64,000 bases of DNA from Lachnospiraceae bacterium (GCA_029338735.1 JAQYAY010000041.1:1-64000); one strand, 5' to 3'; shown: positions 54,823 to 63,654, counted from the stretch's first letter. The notes: generated by a model not told the origin, from the letters alone. Translations and numbers: made by a program.

Positions 54823-54851
54823 ATTGTAGCTGATTTGCAGTTCTAATTCAA
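54823..54851 (-). promoter_or_regulatory. Promoter of the J-domain-like gene
   Basis: On the minus strand TTGAAT (54851-54846), a 17-base spacer and TACAAT (54828-54823). It lies back-to-back with the ylxM promoter, with 20 bases between their -35 elements. Confidence 0.72.
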
Positions 54852-54871
54852 TACGCCGTCAACAAAAAAGC

Positions 54872-54900
54872 TTGACACCACATAAAATAAATAGTATAAT
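54872..54900 (+). promoter_or_regulatory. Consensus promoter of ylxM-ffh
   Basis: TTGACA (54872-54877), 17 bases, TATAAT (54895-54900): both hexamers match consensus. The expected start of transcription (about 54906-54908) is within 3-5 bases of the ylxM ATG at 54911. Confidence 0.93.
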
Positions 54901-54910
54901 GCAGTTCGTT

Positions 54911-55225
54911 ATGGAAGAAAAAGTTCGTGACGGACTGCTTTTTGATTTTTACGGAGATCTGCTTTCGGAGAAGCAGAAGAATATATACAGGGCTTATGCG
55001 TACGAGGATCTGTCACTGTCGGAGATGGCCGATGAGTTCGGTATGACGAGACAGGGAATCAGTGAGACGATACACAGGGCGACGAAGAATCTCCGTGAGT
55101 ATGAAGAGCGGTTAGGACTTGAAGCCCAGTACAGACAGGTGAAGACACTTGCAGAGGATATAGAGGTAAGTGATGATATAGAGGCCTGTCATGAGAAGGC
55201 AAAAGAGATATTAGAGCTGCTGTAG
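54911..55225 (+). CDS. ylxM: Putative helix-turn-helix protein YlxM (UPF0122), SRP-associated
   Basis: A 104-residue protein with a sigma70 region 4-like helix-turn-helix (LSLSEMADEFGMTRQGISET). It is conserved immediately upstream of ffh and in streptococci is reported to assist SRP function. I place the start at ATG 54911 (MEEKVRDGLLFDF): upstream ATG 54899 overlaps the -10 and TTG 54872 is the -35. The mRNA would then have almost no leader. ffh follows 19 bases after the stop. Confidence 0.92.
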   Translation: MEEKVRDGLLFDFYGDLLSEKQKNIYRAYAYEDLSLSEMADEFGMTRQGISETIHRATKNLREYEERLGLEAQYRQVKTLAEDIEVSDDIEACHEKAKEILELL

Positions 55226-55244
55226 CAGTATCAGAGGATAGTAA

Positions 55245-56606
55245 ATGGCATTTGACAGTCTGACAGAAAAACTTCAGAACGTGTTCAAGGGACTTCGCGG
55301 CAAAGGGCGTCTTTCTGAGAAGGATGTCAAGGAAGCGATGAAAGAGGTAAAGCTCGCACTCCTTGAGGCAGATGTCAATTTTAAGGTAGTCAAGAACTTT
55401 ATCAATACAGTCACAGAACGATGTGTCGGAGACCAAGTTCTTGGAGGCCTGAATCCTGCCCAGACAGTCATCAAGATTGTAGACGAAGAGCTTACTACTC
55501 TGATGGGCTCTGATATCACAGAGATCCAGTACCAGCCGGGACAGGCAATCACAGTCATCATGATGTGTGGTCTTCAGGGTGCAGGTAAGACGACGACCAC
55601 AGCAAAGCTTGCCGGCAAGATGAAGCAGAAGGGCAAGAGACCACTGCTTGTAGCCTGCGACGTGTACAGGCCTGCTGCCATAGACCAGTTGAAGGTCAAT
55701 GGCCAGAAGCAGGATGTGCCGGTATTTTCAATGGGTACAGACAATTCTCCTGTAGATATAGCCAGGGCTGCGATATCTCATGCGAAGTCGAACAATCAGA
55801 ATGTCGTGATACTTGATACGGCAGGACGACTTCATGTGGATGATGATATGATGAAAGAACTTCAGAATATCAAGTCAGCTGTTGAAGTGCATCAGACAAT
55901 CCTCGTTGTGGATGCCATGACAGGACAGGATGCAGTCAATGTGGCGACGTCATTCAATGATCAGATAGGAATCGACGGAGTGATCCTCACGAAGCTCGAT
56001 GGTGATACAAGAGGTGGTGCAGCCCTTTCAATAAGAGCAGTCACCGGAAAGCCAATTCTCTATGTAGGTATGGGTGAGAAGCTTTCAGACCTCGAGCCTT
56101 TCCATCCGGACAGGATGGCAAGCAGAATCCTTGGAATGGGTGATATGCTTTCCCTGATTGAGAAGGCACAGGATTCATTCGATCAGGAAGAAGCAAAGAA
56201 GATCAGTCAGAAGGCTCTGAAGAAGGGCACCTTCGATTTCAATGATTATCTGACCTCGATGGCTCAGATGAAGAAAATGGGTGGAATCGGAAGCATTCTT
56301 GGCATGATGCCTGGTATGGGACTCTCTTCCAGCCAGATGGATGAAGTGAAGAACGCAGTCGATGACAAGAAAATAGCTCATACAGAGGCCATCATCATGT
56401 CGATGACTCCTGAAGAGAGAGCCAATCCGAAGCTCATGTCGGTACAGAGAAAGAACCGTATCGCAAAAGGTGCCGGACTTGATATAGCTGAGGTGAACCG
56501 CTTCATCAAGCAGTTCAATGAATCGGCGAAGCTCATGAAAAAGATGCCTGGTCTCATGAAGGGCAGACGTCATGGAGGCTTTGGCAAGATGCCTTTTAAA
56601 ATTTAA
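55245..56606 (+). CDS. ffh: Signal recognition particle protein Ffh (SRP54)
   Basis: Binds signal sequences and 4.5S/6S RNA, delivering ribosomes to FtsY. The N domain (1-~90), G domain with GLQGAGKTTTTAKLA (~107-121), DTAGR and TKLDGD, and methionine-rich M domain (~300-453, with GMMPGMG and the C-terminal KGRRHGGFGKMPFKI) are complete. It is 19 bases after ylxM; a heptamer-repeat element separates it from rpsP. Confidence 0.98.
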   Translation: MAFDSLTEKLQNVFKGLRGKGRLSEKDVKEAMKEVKLALLEADVNFKVVKNFINTVTERCVGDQVLGGLNPAQTVIKIVDEELTTLMGSDITEIQYQPGQAITVIMMCGLQGAGKTTTTAKLAGKMKQKGKRPLLVACDVYRPAAIDQLKVNGQKQDVPVFSMGTDNSPVDIARAAISHAKSNNQNVVILDTAGRLHVDDDMMKELQNIKSAVEVHQTILVVDAMTGQDAVNVATSFNDQIGIDGVILTKLDGDTRGGAALSIRAVTGKPILYVGMGEKLSDLEPFHPDRMASRILGMGDMLSLIEKAQDSFDQEEAKKISQKALKKGTFDFNDYLTSMAQMKKMGGIGSILGMMPGMGLSSSQMDEVKNAVDDKKIAHTEAIIMSMTPEERANPKLMSVQRKNRIAKGAGLDIAEVNRFIKQFNESAKLMKKMPGLMKGRRHGGFGKMPFKI

Positions 56607-56608
56607 TG

Positions 56609-56671
56609 AAGTTCTAAGTTTAAAGTTCAAAGTTCAAAGTCGAACTCAGAACTCATAACTTTTAACTATAA
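56609..56671. repeat. Heptanucleotide repeat element (second copy)
   Basis: Starting 3 bases after the ffh stop: five 7-mers beginning AAGT (AAGTTCT, AAGTTTA, AAGTTCA, AAGTTCA, AAGTCGA) run straight into four beginning ACT (ACTCAGA, ACTCATA, ACTTTTA, ACTATAA). The halves are complementary enough to fold into a long hairpin. The design matches the element at 6848-6984 but it lacks the GC-rich hairpin in the middle. Confidence 0.85.
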
Positions 56672-56699
56672 AAGACACAACAGAAAATGGAGGAACAAA

Positions 56700-56942
56700 A
56701 TGGTAAAGTTAAGACTCACAAGAATTGGTAAGAAGAAGAACCCTTTCTACAGAATTATCGCTGCAGAATCATCTTCACCGAGAGACGGACGTTTCATCGA
56801 GCAGATCGGAACTTATGATCCGAATCAGGAGCCAGCAGCTGTCAATATCGATGCTGACCTTGCCAGAAAGTGGCTTGCTAATGGCGCACAGCCGACTGCT
56901 ACAGTTGCAAGACTTTTCAAGAATGCCGGAATCGAGAAATAA
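56700..56942 (+). CDS. rpsP: 30S ribosomal protein S16
   Basis: Early-assembly small-subunit protein. 80 residues starting [20 protein letters not shown] with the usual GTYDPNQEP segment. GGAGGAAC precedes the ATG. First gene of the rpsP-khpA-rimM-trmD-rplS ribosome-maturation run. Confidence 0.98.
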   Translation: MVKLRLTRIGKKKNPFYRIIAAESSSPRDGRFIEQIGTYDPNQEPAAVNIDADLARKWLANGAQPTATVARLFKNAGIEK

Positions 56943-56966
56943 GACGGGCTTCAAGGGAGGTCTTAT

Positions 56967-57200
56967 ATGAAGGAACTAGTAGAAGTAATAGCTAAGGCTC
57001 TGGTCGATGATCCTGATGCTGTCGTAGTGACAGAGACAGAGGATGACAATGTGATCAGGCTTGTACTTTCTGTAGCCCCTTCCGACATGGGAAAGGTCAT
57101 TGGAAAGCAGGGCAGGATCGCCAAGGCCATAAGGACAGTAGTGAAGGCTGCTGCGACAGAGACTGACAAGAAGGTCTATGTCGATATCGAAGACAAGTGA
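56967..57200 (+). CDS. khpA: KH-domain RNA-binding protein KhpA
   Basis: A 77-residue single KH domain (GKVIGKQGRIAKAIRTVVKA holds the GxxG loop as GKQG). It binds RNA, with KhpB in other Firmicutes, and influences cell-size and small-RNA functions. GGGAGG precedes the ATG. Its stop overlaps the rimM GTG start by four bases. Confidence 0.95.
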   Translation: MKELVEVIAKALVDDPDAVVVTETEDDNVIRLVLSVAPSDMGKVIGKQGRIAKAIRTVVKAAATETDKKVYVDIEDK

Positions 57201-57715
57201 AAAATAGTTTCTTACAGGTCGGCATCATAACGACAACCCATGGTGTGCACGGTGAGGTCAAGGTTCGTCCGACAACTGATGATATTGAGAGATTCAAGGA
57301 TCTGACAGAGGTCACGCTTTCTTTTTCAAATGGAAAAGAAGAAAAGCGCACTATCAGATCAGTCAAGTTTTTCAAGAATCAGGCAATCCTTGGATTTGAC
57401 GGGATTGACGATATGGACAGTGCTTACACACTTCGTAATGCACGGATCATGATAGACAGGAGTCAGGCAATACCTCTTGAGGAGAATGAGTTTTTCATCG
57501 GAGATATACTTGGAATCAGCGTCTATGATGAAGACGACAGGCTTTTAGGAAAGTGTACTGACATCATTCCGACGGGAGCCAACGATGTCTATGAAGTCAC
57601 AAGAGATGACGGGAAGAAGATTCTCATACCTGCTATAAAGCAGTGTATCATTGCTGTTGACCCGGACCAGGGACAGATGAAGGTACATCTGATACCGGGG
57701 TTGGAGGATCTGTGA
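57197..57715 (+). CDS. rimM: Ribosome maturation factor RimM
   Basis: Assists assembly of the 30S head. A 172-residue, two-domain protein beginning VGIITTTHGVHGEVKVRPTT with a PRC-barrel C-terminal half (FIGDILGISVYDED). It starts at GTG 57197, overlapping khpA. trmD overlaps its stop. Confidence 0.95.
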   Translation: MKNSFLQVGIITTTHGVHGEVKVRPTTDDIERFKDLTEVTLSFSNGKEEKRTIRSVKFFKNQAILGFDGIDDMDSAYTLRNARIMIDRSQAIPLEENEFFIGDILGISVYDEDDRLLGKCTDIIPTGANDVYEVTRDDGKKILIPAIKQCIIAVDPDQGQMKVHLIPGLEDL

Positions 57716-58479
57716 TGAGAGTTTATGTGATGACTCTTTTCCCAGAGATGGTAGAGAAGGCACTCCACACCAGCATCACAGGACGGGCTATTGATGAAGG
57801 ACTATTAGAGCTCAATTGTGTGAATATCCGTGATTTTACACAGGACAGGCATCACAGGGTTGATGATTATCCGTTCGGTGGCGGAGCAGGCATGGTCATA
57901 GAGGCACAGCCGGTATATGACTGTTATCTTCATATTCATGAGGAGATCGGACATGACTGTCCGGTGATAGCGCTTTCTCCGAAGGGCAGGACATTTACAC
58001 AGTCTGTTGCAAAAGAGATTGCAATAAACCAGGATCTGATACTGCTTTGTGGACACTACGAAGGAATAGATCAGAGGGTACTTGATACCATAGTTACTGA
58101 TTATATTTCTATCGGAGACTATGTGCTGACTGGAGGCGAGCTTGCTGCATGCGTCGTTGTAGACTGCGTGGCAAGGCTTATACCAGGTGTACTGGGGAAT
58201 GATGATTCTGCATCTACCGAGAGTTTTGAGAATGACCTTCTTGAATATCCTCAGTATACGAGACCTGAAGAGTGGAATGGCAGGCATGTTCCTGAGATAC
58301 TATTGTCAGGGAATCACAGACTTGTAGATGAGTGGAGACTCGAACAGAGTATCAGCCGTACAAGAGATTTACGACCGGACCTGTTCAGCAGGGCATTGCC
58401 GGGACTCAGAAAGTCATTGTCAAACCGGCTGAGACGGAAGCTATTGAAACCAGAAGAAAATTGTGATAAAATATCATAG
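57715..58479 (+). CDS. trmD: tRNA (guanine37-N1)-methyltransferase TrmD
   Basis: Methylates G37 of tRNAs to prevent frameshifting. The knotted SPOUT fold signatures are YPFGGGAGMV, LCGHYEGIDQRV and ISIGDYVLTGGELA; 254 residues. ATG at 57715 overlaps the rimM stop as TGATG and has GGAGG at a proper distance; GTG at 57712 would be one codon longer. Confidence 0.97.
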   Translation: MRVYVMTLFPEMVEKALHTSITGRAIDEGLLELNCVNIRDFTQDRHHRVDDYPFGGGAGMVIEAQPVYDCYLHIHEEIGHDCPVIALSPKGRTFTQSVAKEIAINQDLILLCGHYEGIDQRVLDTIVTDYISIGDYVLTGGELAACVVVDCVARLIPGVLGNDDSASTESFENDLLEYPQYTRPEEWNGRHVPEILLSGNHRLVDEWRLEQSISRTRDLRPDLFSRALPGLRKSLSNRLRRKLLKPEENCDKIS

Positions 58480-58509
58480 TTGCTGTGAAAAGCAGCAGGA
58501 GGAAAAATA

Positions 58510-58860
58510 ATGAACGCAACAGAGATCATTGGAAAGATCGAAGACGAACAGAAGAAGACAGAAGTGCCTGAGTTCAACGTAGGCGACACAGTTCGTGTAT
58601 CAAATAAGATCAAGGAAGGCGACAAAGAGCGTATCCAGGTATTCGAGGGTACAGTTCTTAAGAAGCAGGGCGGATCAAACCGTGAGACATTCACTGTAAG
58701 AAAGATTTCAAGTGGTGTCGGTGTAGAGAAGACTTTCCCACTTCACAGCCCTAATGTAGAGAATGTAGATGTTGTAAGAAAAGGTAAAGTCCGCAGAGCA
58801 AAGCTCAATTATATTCGTAATCGTGTTGGTAAGAGCGCTAAGGTTAAGGAGTCTATCTGA
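58510..58860 (+). CDS. rplS: 50S ribosomal protein L19
   Basis: Interface protein of the large subunit; 116 residues with [20 protein letters not shown] and [25 protein letters not shown] precedes the ATG. A strong terminator follows and ends the ribosomal transcript. Confidence 0.98.
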   Translation: MNATEIIGKIEDEQKKTEVPEFNVGDTVRVSNKIKEGDKERIQVFEGTVLKKQGGSNRETFTVRKISSGVGVEKTFPLHSPNVENVDVVRKGKVRRAKLNYIRNRVGKSAKVKESI

Positions 58861-58891
58861 GGCCTGCCGAACTTCATTTATCAGATTTTTT

Positions 58892-58919
58892 AAAGGTGGC
58901 CTTCTGACCACCTTTTTTT
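58892..58919 (+). terminator. Terminator of the rpsP-rplS run
   Basis: AAAGGTGG (58892-58899) pairs with CCACCTTT (58908-58915) over an 8-base loop, ending in T7. Confidence 0.93.
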
Positions 58920-58935
58920 AGAATAGGTTTATTGT

Positions 58936-59553
58936 ATGAGAGTCATTCCAAATAAAAGGGCTGCGGCGGAACCTGTACCGACCAGCAGGTCGCTTGATTT
59001 CAGAAAACGCAGGACAAGGCCCGATATCAGAAAACTGAGAAAAGTATTCATACTGGTTCTTGAGATTGCAGCTGTCATGTCTGTTGCATATCTTCTGATA
59101 TCAGCATTCTGCACTCAGGTCGTGATGACAGAAGAGTCAATGGAGCCGCAGATCATGTCTCAGGACAGACTTCTGATAGACAAGGTGATATACAGGATCA
59201 AGGATCCCAAGCAGGGAGATGTGGTTGCATTTTCATCACCTGGTGATCTCTCAGGCAGATATTCAGTGAAGAGAGTAATAGCAACGCCTGGTCAGAAGGT
59301 TTCCATAAAGGGTGGTGCTGTTTACGTAGATGACAAGGTCTATGCAGCACCTGTTCAGACAACAACTATAAAGGACGCCGGTCTTGCTACATCTGAGATC
59401 ACTCTTGGGAAGGACGAGTATTTCCTGCTTGGAGACAATCGCGATGTCAGTGAGGACAGCAGATATACAAGCGTTGGCAATATACTGAAGAGCCAGATCA
59501 GAGGCAGGATATGGCTTGACGCATCTCTTAAGAATTTCGGAGTGATTGACTGA
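58936..59553 (+). CDS. lepB: Signal peptidase I, first copy
   Basis: Membrane serine protease removing signal peptides. A basic N-terminal cytoplasmic part (1-35), one membrane span (~37-58), catalytic Ser68 (EESMEPQI) and Lys112 (SVKRVIATPG), then GDNRDVSEDSR. 205 residues. It begins 17 bases after the L19 terminator without an obvious promoter of its own, and its stop overlaps rbgA by one base (TGATG). Confidence 0.94.
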   Translation: MRVIPNKRAAAEPVPTSRSLDFRKRRTRPDIRKLRKVFILVLEIAAVMSVAYLLISAFCTQVVMTEESMEPQIMSQDRLLIDKVIYRIKDPKQGDVVAFSSPGDLSGRYSVKRVIATPGQKVSIKGGAVYVDDKVYAAPVQTTTIKDAGLATSEITLGKDEYFLLGDNRDVSEDSRYTSVGNILKSQIRGRIWLDASLKNFGVID

Positions 59554-60392
59554 TGAATATACAGTGGTATCCGGGGCACATGACCAAGGCCCTTCGCCAG
59601 ATAAAAGATGATATAAAGCTCATAGATCTCGTGATAGAGCTTTGTGATGCGCGAATAGTTTTATCGAGCCGTAATCCAGAGATCAGACAGCTGACGAATG
59701 GCAAGGCTCATCTTGTCATTTTAAATAAATCTGATCTTGCAGAGCAGAAAGTGACGGATGAATGGATCAGCTTTTTCATGGAAAATGGAACCGAAGCCAT
59801 TGCAATTGACAGCCGTAACAGGAGAGATGTAAAGAAGATAAATGATGCAATAATGAGGGCGACCGAGGAGAAGCGTCAGAGAGATCTGAGGAGAGGAATA
59901 AAGAACCGTCCTGTAAGAGCTCTTATCGCAGGTATTCCGAATGTCGGGAAGTCGACACTCACGAATTCACTTTCTGGGAAAAAGAGCACGAAAACCGGTG
60001 ACAGGCCTGGTGTCACGAAAGGCAAGCAGTGGATCCATGTGAATAAAGGACTGGATCTGCTTGATACTCCGGGCATACTGTGGCCGAAGTTCGAGGATCC
60101 TCATACGGGTGAGGCCCTTGCTCTTTTCGGTGCAATTGCCGATAATGTATTTGAGAAGGAGGAGCTGTCGCTGGTACTTTATCATATCATGACAGAGAAC
60201 TATCCTGGAAGACTTGCGGAAATCTATCATATCAGTGAAGATCTGGCAGATTGTGATGTTCTTACAGAGATTGCATCGGCTAAGAATCTGGTGCTGAAGG
60301 AAGGAAAGGCCGATACAAAGAGGGCATGTGATCTCTTTCTTGATGACCTGAGATCAGGAAAGCTCGGCAGAATATCGCTGGAGAGACCATAA
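59553..60392 (+). CDS. rbgA: Ribosome biogenesis GTPase RbgA (YlqF)
   Basis: Circularly permuted GTPase needed for late 50S assembly: G4 (LNKSDL) precedes G1 (GIPNVGKSTLTN) and G3 (DTPG). It begins NIQWYPGHMTKALRQIKDD as usual; 279 residues. It lies between two signal peptidase genes, overlapping each by one base. Confidence 0.96.
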   Translation: MNIQWYPGHMTKALRQIKDDIKLIDLVIELCDARIVLSSRNPEIRQLTNGKAHLVILNKSDLAEQKVTDEWISFFMENGTEAIAIDSRNRRDVKKINDAIMRATEEKRQRDLRRGIKNRPVRALIAGIPNVGKSTLTNSLSGKKSTKTGDRPGVTKGKQWIHVNKGLDLLDTPGILWPKFEDPHTGEALALFGAIADNVFEKEELSLVLYHIMTENYPGRLAEIYHISEDLADCDVLTEIASAKNLVLKEGKADTKRACDLFLDDLRSGKLGRISLERP

Positions 60393-60931
60393 TGAAAAAT
60401 GGCAGTACAAATGTAAGACTTATAAAATATGCTGTTTTCATCTGTATAGTTCTCATAGCTGGTTTTCTTGCTGCACATTTTCTGGTTCAGAGAACAGTGG
60501 TCAGCGGAAGTTCAATGCAGCCAACCCTATATGATGGTGACAATCTGATAATAGACCGCGTGTCATATGCTTCTCATGATCCGAAGCGTTATGATATCGT
60601 GGTTTTTTCTTATATGAACTCAAGAGGCACCTATTATATCAAGCGTGTCATAGGATTGCCGGGTGAGACCGTACAGATCACTGATGATGGTGACATCCTG
60701 ATCAATGGTACCAGGCTCACAGAACATTATGGCAATGAGAAAATTAAAAATCCAGGTCTTGCAGCATATACAGAGAAGCTTGGTAAAAGTGAATACTTCG
60801 TACTCGGAGATAATAGAAATCACAGCGAAGACAGCAGATTTCCGGATGTGGGTGATGTAAGGCGTGAGCAGATAGTTGGAAAGGCGGTATTCCGCTTTTT
60901 CCCTTTGAATAGAATAGGCAGGGTCAGATGA
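60392..60931 (+). CDS. lepB: Signal peptidase I, second copy
   Basis: A shorter paralogue (179 residues) with one membrane span (~11-32), catalytic Ser41 (SGSSMQPTL) and Lys84 (YIKRVIGLPGE), and GDNRNHSEDSR. Its ATG overlaps the rbgA stop by one base and its stop overlaps the rnhB start by four. The two copies are clearly diverged, with the first carrying a longer cytoplasmic N-terminus. Confidence 0.95.
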   Translation: MKNGSTNVRLIKYAVFICIVLIAGFLAAHFLVQRTVVSGSSMQPTLYDGDNLIIDRVSYASHDPKRYDIVVFSYMNSRGTYYIKRVIGLPGETVQITDDGDILINGTRLTEHYGNEKIKNPGLAAYTEKLGKSEYFVLGDNRNHSEDSRFPDVGDVRREQIVGKAVFRFFPLNRIGRVR

Positions 60932-61665
60932 CAGACGAGAAAAAGCAAGAAGAAAGTGACAGACTGCATGAGTTGTTCAGACGTGAAGATGAACTTCATG
61001 ATCAGGGAATAGAATATGTGGGCGGAATTGATGAAGCAGGCAGAGGACCTCTTGCGGGGCCTGTGGTTGCTGCATGTGTGATACTTCCGAAGGATGATTA
61101 TCTTACATATCTCAATGATTCAAAGAAGCTGTCAGAGAAGCGCCGCGAAGCACTTTTTCCTGAGATCATAAAGAGCGCAGTAAGCGTTGGTGTGGGACTT
61201 GCTGACCAGAAGGAGATAGATGAGGTCAATATCCTGAATGCGGACTATATCGCAATGAGACGTGCCATTGCCTCGATGAAGATACGCCCACAGTATGTGA
61301 TAAATGATGCGGTTATTATTCCGGACCTTGCAATACCTCAGGAGCCAGTCATCAAGGGTGATGCAAAGATTGCCTGCATTTCTGCAGCCTCTGTTATTGC
61401 AAAGGTCACAAGGGATCATATCATGAGGGAGTATGACAAGTTCTCTCCCGAGTATCTGTTTGCGAAGCATAAAGGCTATCCGACAAAGGCTCATTATGAG
61501 GTGCTGGAAAAATACGGAGTGCTTCCGATCTACCGGAGGACATTTCTTACGAAGAGGATTGAAGCAGGCACGCTGTCTGTTAAGGAAAATGATGTGAACC
61601 TTCCGGATCCTTTTGATCTGGCAGATGATTTTCTGAAAGAGTATGGTCTTACTGTGGTGAGGTGA
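60928..61665 (+). CDS. rnhB: Ribonuclease HII
   Basis: Removes RNA from RNA-DNA hybrids and single ribonucleotides. IDEAGRGPLAGPVVAA carries Asp35-Glu36, with the remaining acidic residues in INDAVIIPD and HIMREYDK regions; 245 residues. It starts with a 4-base overlap with the second lepB. Position after rbgA is conserved with Bacillus. Confidence 0.96.
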   Translation: MTDEKKQEESDRLHELFRREDELHDQGIEYVGGIDEAGRGPLAGPVVAACVILPKDDYLTYLNDSKKLSEKRREALFPEIIKSAVSVGVGLADQKEIDEVNILNADYIAMRRAIASMKIRPQYVINDAVIIPDLAIPQEPVIKGDAKIACISAASVIAKVTRDHIMREYDKFSPEYLFAKHKGYPTKAHYEVLEKYGVLPIYRRTFLTKRIEAGTLSVKENDVNLPDPFDLADDFLKEYGLTVVR

Positions 61666-61669
61666 TTTT

Positions 61670-63370
61670 ATGGAAATAAAGAATCTCATAAATCAGTATT
61701 ACAGCAATGTGAATAATAACAGTTCCCAGGCTACACAGCCACAGGGCGTAGAACAGCTGACACAGGCACTGAACGCGCTGAAGGCAGGAACGGTATTTGA
61801 AGGGACAGTGAACAGTATCAGGGGTTCACAGGTACTTCTTGGTCTCTCAAGCGGACAGAATATCACTGCGAGACTGCTTGCAGATGTTGGTTTGTCAGTC
61901 GGGGAGTCTGTATTTTTTCAGGTAAAAAAGAATGATGGACAGGAGATCACTATAAAGCCGGTTTCTATAGGAGCTTCTTCCGGTAATCCTATAATCAGTG
62001 ATGCATTAAAGAGTGCTTCTCTTCCTGTAAATGACCAGACTATTGCCATGGTTGATGAGATGATAAAAAATCATCTGCCTATAGACTCAAAGAGTATTGC
62101 TGAGATGGGTCGTTCCGTTCTCATGAATCCTGAAGCTGATCCCAGGGCTGCTGTTGTACTCAAGGGTCTTGGCCTGCCAGTTGATTCTGAGATGCTGTCT
62201 TTGGTCAGCAATTATAAAGAGGGTGGGGGAGCTATCTTTAATGATGTGGAGAATCTGTCTGAGCAGGCGGCTGATATAATTGCTGCAAATCCAGAGACTC
62301 TTGATGATGTGGCTGATATTTTTACCGATGTCTATATGGACGGAGACGATTCAATTTCAGATGGAATACTTGCGCAGCAGAATCCCGCTGAAGAGACGCT
62401 TGAGACGGATGAAGGATTTGATATGCCTCTTTCCATGACAGACGTGAGAGAGGATGCCCGGACTGAAGCCACAGGGAATCAGGCTGTAGCAGAATGGAAC
62501 CGGGAAGATCTGCCTAAAGGCACAATTGGAAATACTCTGGATGGAAAGAGTTTCCAGAAGATTGCTGATTTCTTGGAGTCGAATCAGACGATGAAGGATA
62601 CTTTCCCTGGACTTTTCGATAAGAACGGCAGTCTGAAGCCTGATGCAAAGACGTCTGATGTGTTTTTGGCTGTAAAGTGGCTGTTTGATGCAAGTGGCAA
62701 TGATTTTACAGCCAGACATATAAAGTCAAGCGGCTTCGGTGAATTGCTAAAGGGCATAATGGAGGATAAATATACTCTGACTCCTGAGCAGATCGTAAAT
62801 AAAGAGTCAGTAAATGACTCATACAACAGCATTCAGAAAGATATGGATTCCATTCAGAAGCAGGCTGCTGAAAAGCTTCCGGATACCTTGGTCCAGAAGC
62901 TGTCTGTGGCTGCTGAATCTGTGAACAGTAATGTGAACTTTGTAAAAGAAGTGAATACAGTATATAATTATATCCAGATTCCGCTGAAGCTGTCGAACCA
63001 GAATGCGACCGGTCAGCTATATGTCTATGCTGACAGGAAGAAAAAGAAGTGGAATCCCGATGAACCGATCACAGCTTTCCTGCATTTTGATCTGGAGAAT
63101 CTCGGGTCTACAGATATTTCGATAAAGCTTCTGAAGAAAAATCTGGATACGAAGTTCGCTCTTGCTGATGATATATCATATGATCTCATCGAGAACAATA
63201 TCCATTTTCTGCAGGAAAAGCTTGAATCAATGGGATTCACCTGCAATGTGACGGTGACTGATGCTGATGTGAAGAGGGACTTCGTTGATGATTTTCTGAA
63301 GCAGGATGTGAAGCAGACAAAGATCAATGGTAAGCAGATCATGAGATATTCATTTGATGTGAGGGCATGA
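61670..63370 (+). CDS. YlqG/FliK-like protein of unknown function
   Basis: A 566-residue protein, hydrophilic and without membrane segments. Its C-terminal ~130 residues (IPLKLSNQNATGQLYVY, LHFDLENLGSTDIS) resemble the hook-length-control domain of FliK, and an early segment resembles an OB-like piece (FEGTVNSIRGSQVLLGLSSG). The gene order rnhB - this - FlhB-like matches rnhB-ylqG-ylqH in Bacillus, which supports the YlqG link. Flagellar genes are absent here, and its role is unknown. Its stop overlaps the next start (ATGA). Confidence 0.8.
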   Translation: MEIKNLINQYYSNVNNNSSQATQPQGVEQLTQALNALKAGTVFEGTVNSIRGSQVLLGLSSGQNITARLLADVGLSVGESVFFQVKKNDGQEITIKPVSIGASSGNPIISDALKSASLPVNDQTIAMVDEMIKNHLPIDSKSIAEMGRSVLMNPEADPRAAVVLKGLGLPVDSEMLSLVSNYKEGGGAIFNDVENLSEQAADIIAANPETLDDVADIFTDVYMDGDDSISDGILAQQNPAEETLETDEGFDMPLSMTDVREDARTEATGNQAVAEWNREDLPKGTIGNTLDGKSFQKIADFLESNQTMKDTFPGLFDKNGSLKPDAKTSDVFLAVKWLFDASGNDFTARHIKSSGFGELLKGIMEDKYTLTPEQIVNKESVNDSYNSIQKDMDSIQKQAAEKLPDTLVQKLSVAAESVNSNVNFVKEVNTVYNYIQIPLKLSNQNATGQLYVYADRKKKKWNPDEPITAFLHFDLENLGSTDISIKLLKKNLDTKFALADDISYDLIENNIHFLQEKLESMGFTCNVTVTDADVKRDFVDDFLKQDVKQTKINGKQIMRYSFDVRA

Positions 63371-63654
63371 ATATGGCTGATACAGACGAAGAGAAAAAAA
63401 CGGCGGTTGCCCTGTCGTATGATGTGGGTGATGAAGCTCCGAAGATCGTGGCGACTGGTGTCGGGGAAGTCGCTGACAGGATCATAGAAGAGGCTAAAAA
63501 AGCTGATGTGCCATTCTACAAGGATTCGGCGCTTGCGCAGACGCTGTCAAAGCTTATGATCGGGGAGGCTATTCCGCCGGAGCTCTACGAGGTCGTGGCA
63601 CAGATCCTCGTGTTCGTGGACAAGATGGATAAGCTGCGGTCAAAGCTTAGATAG
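63367..63654 (+). CDS. FlhB C-terminal-domain-like protein (YlqH-like)
   Basis: A 95-residue protein equal to the cytoplasmic tail of FlhB: TAVALSYDVGDEAPKIVATG and later IPPELYEVVAQILVFV. The autocleavage motif NPTH that precedes AVAL in full FlhB is replaced here by KKT, and there is no membrane part. Overlap with the FliK-like gene suggests that the pair works together, as in flagellar substrate switching, but here outside a flagellar operon. Confidence 0.88.
   Translation: MNMADTDEEKKTAVALSYDVGDEAPKIVATGVGEVADRIIEEAKKADVPFYKDSALAQTLSKLMIGEAIPPELYEVVAQILVFVDKMDKLRSKLR

Noticed and set aside
54872..54910. Longer YlxM starting at TTG 54872 or ATG 54899
   Set aside because: Those codons are the -35 and -10 elements of a consensus promoter, so they are unlikely to be in the mRNA.
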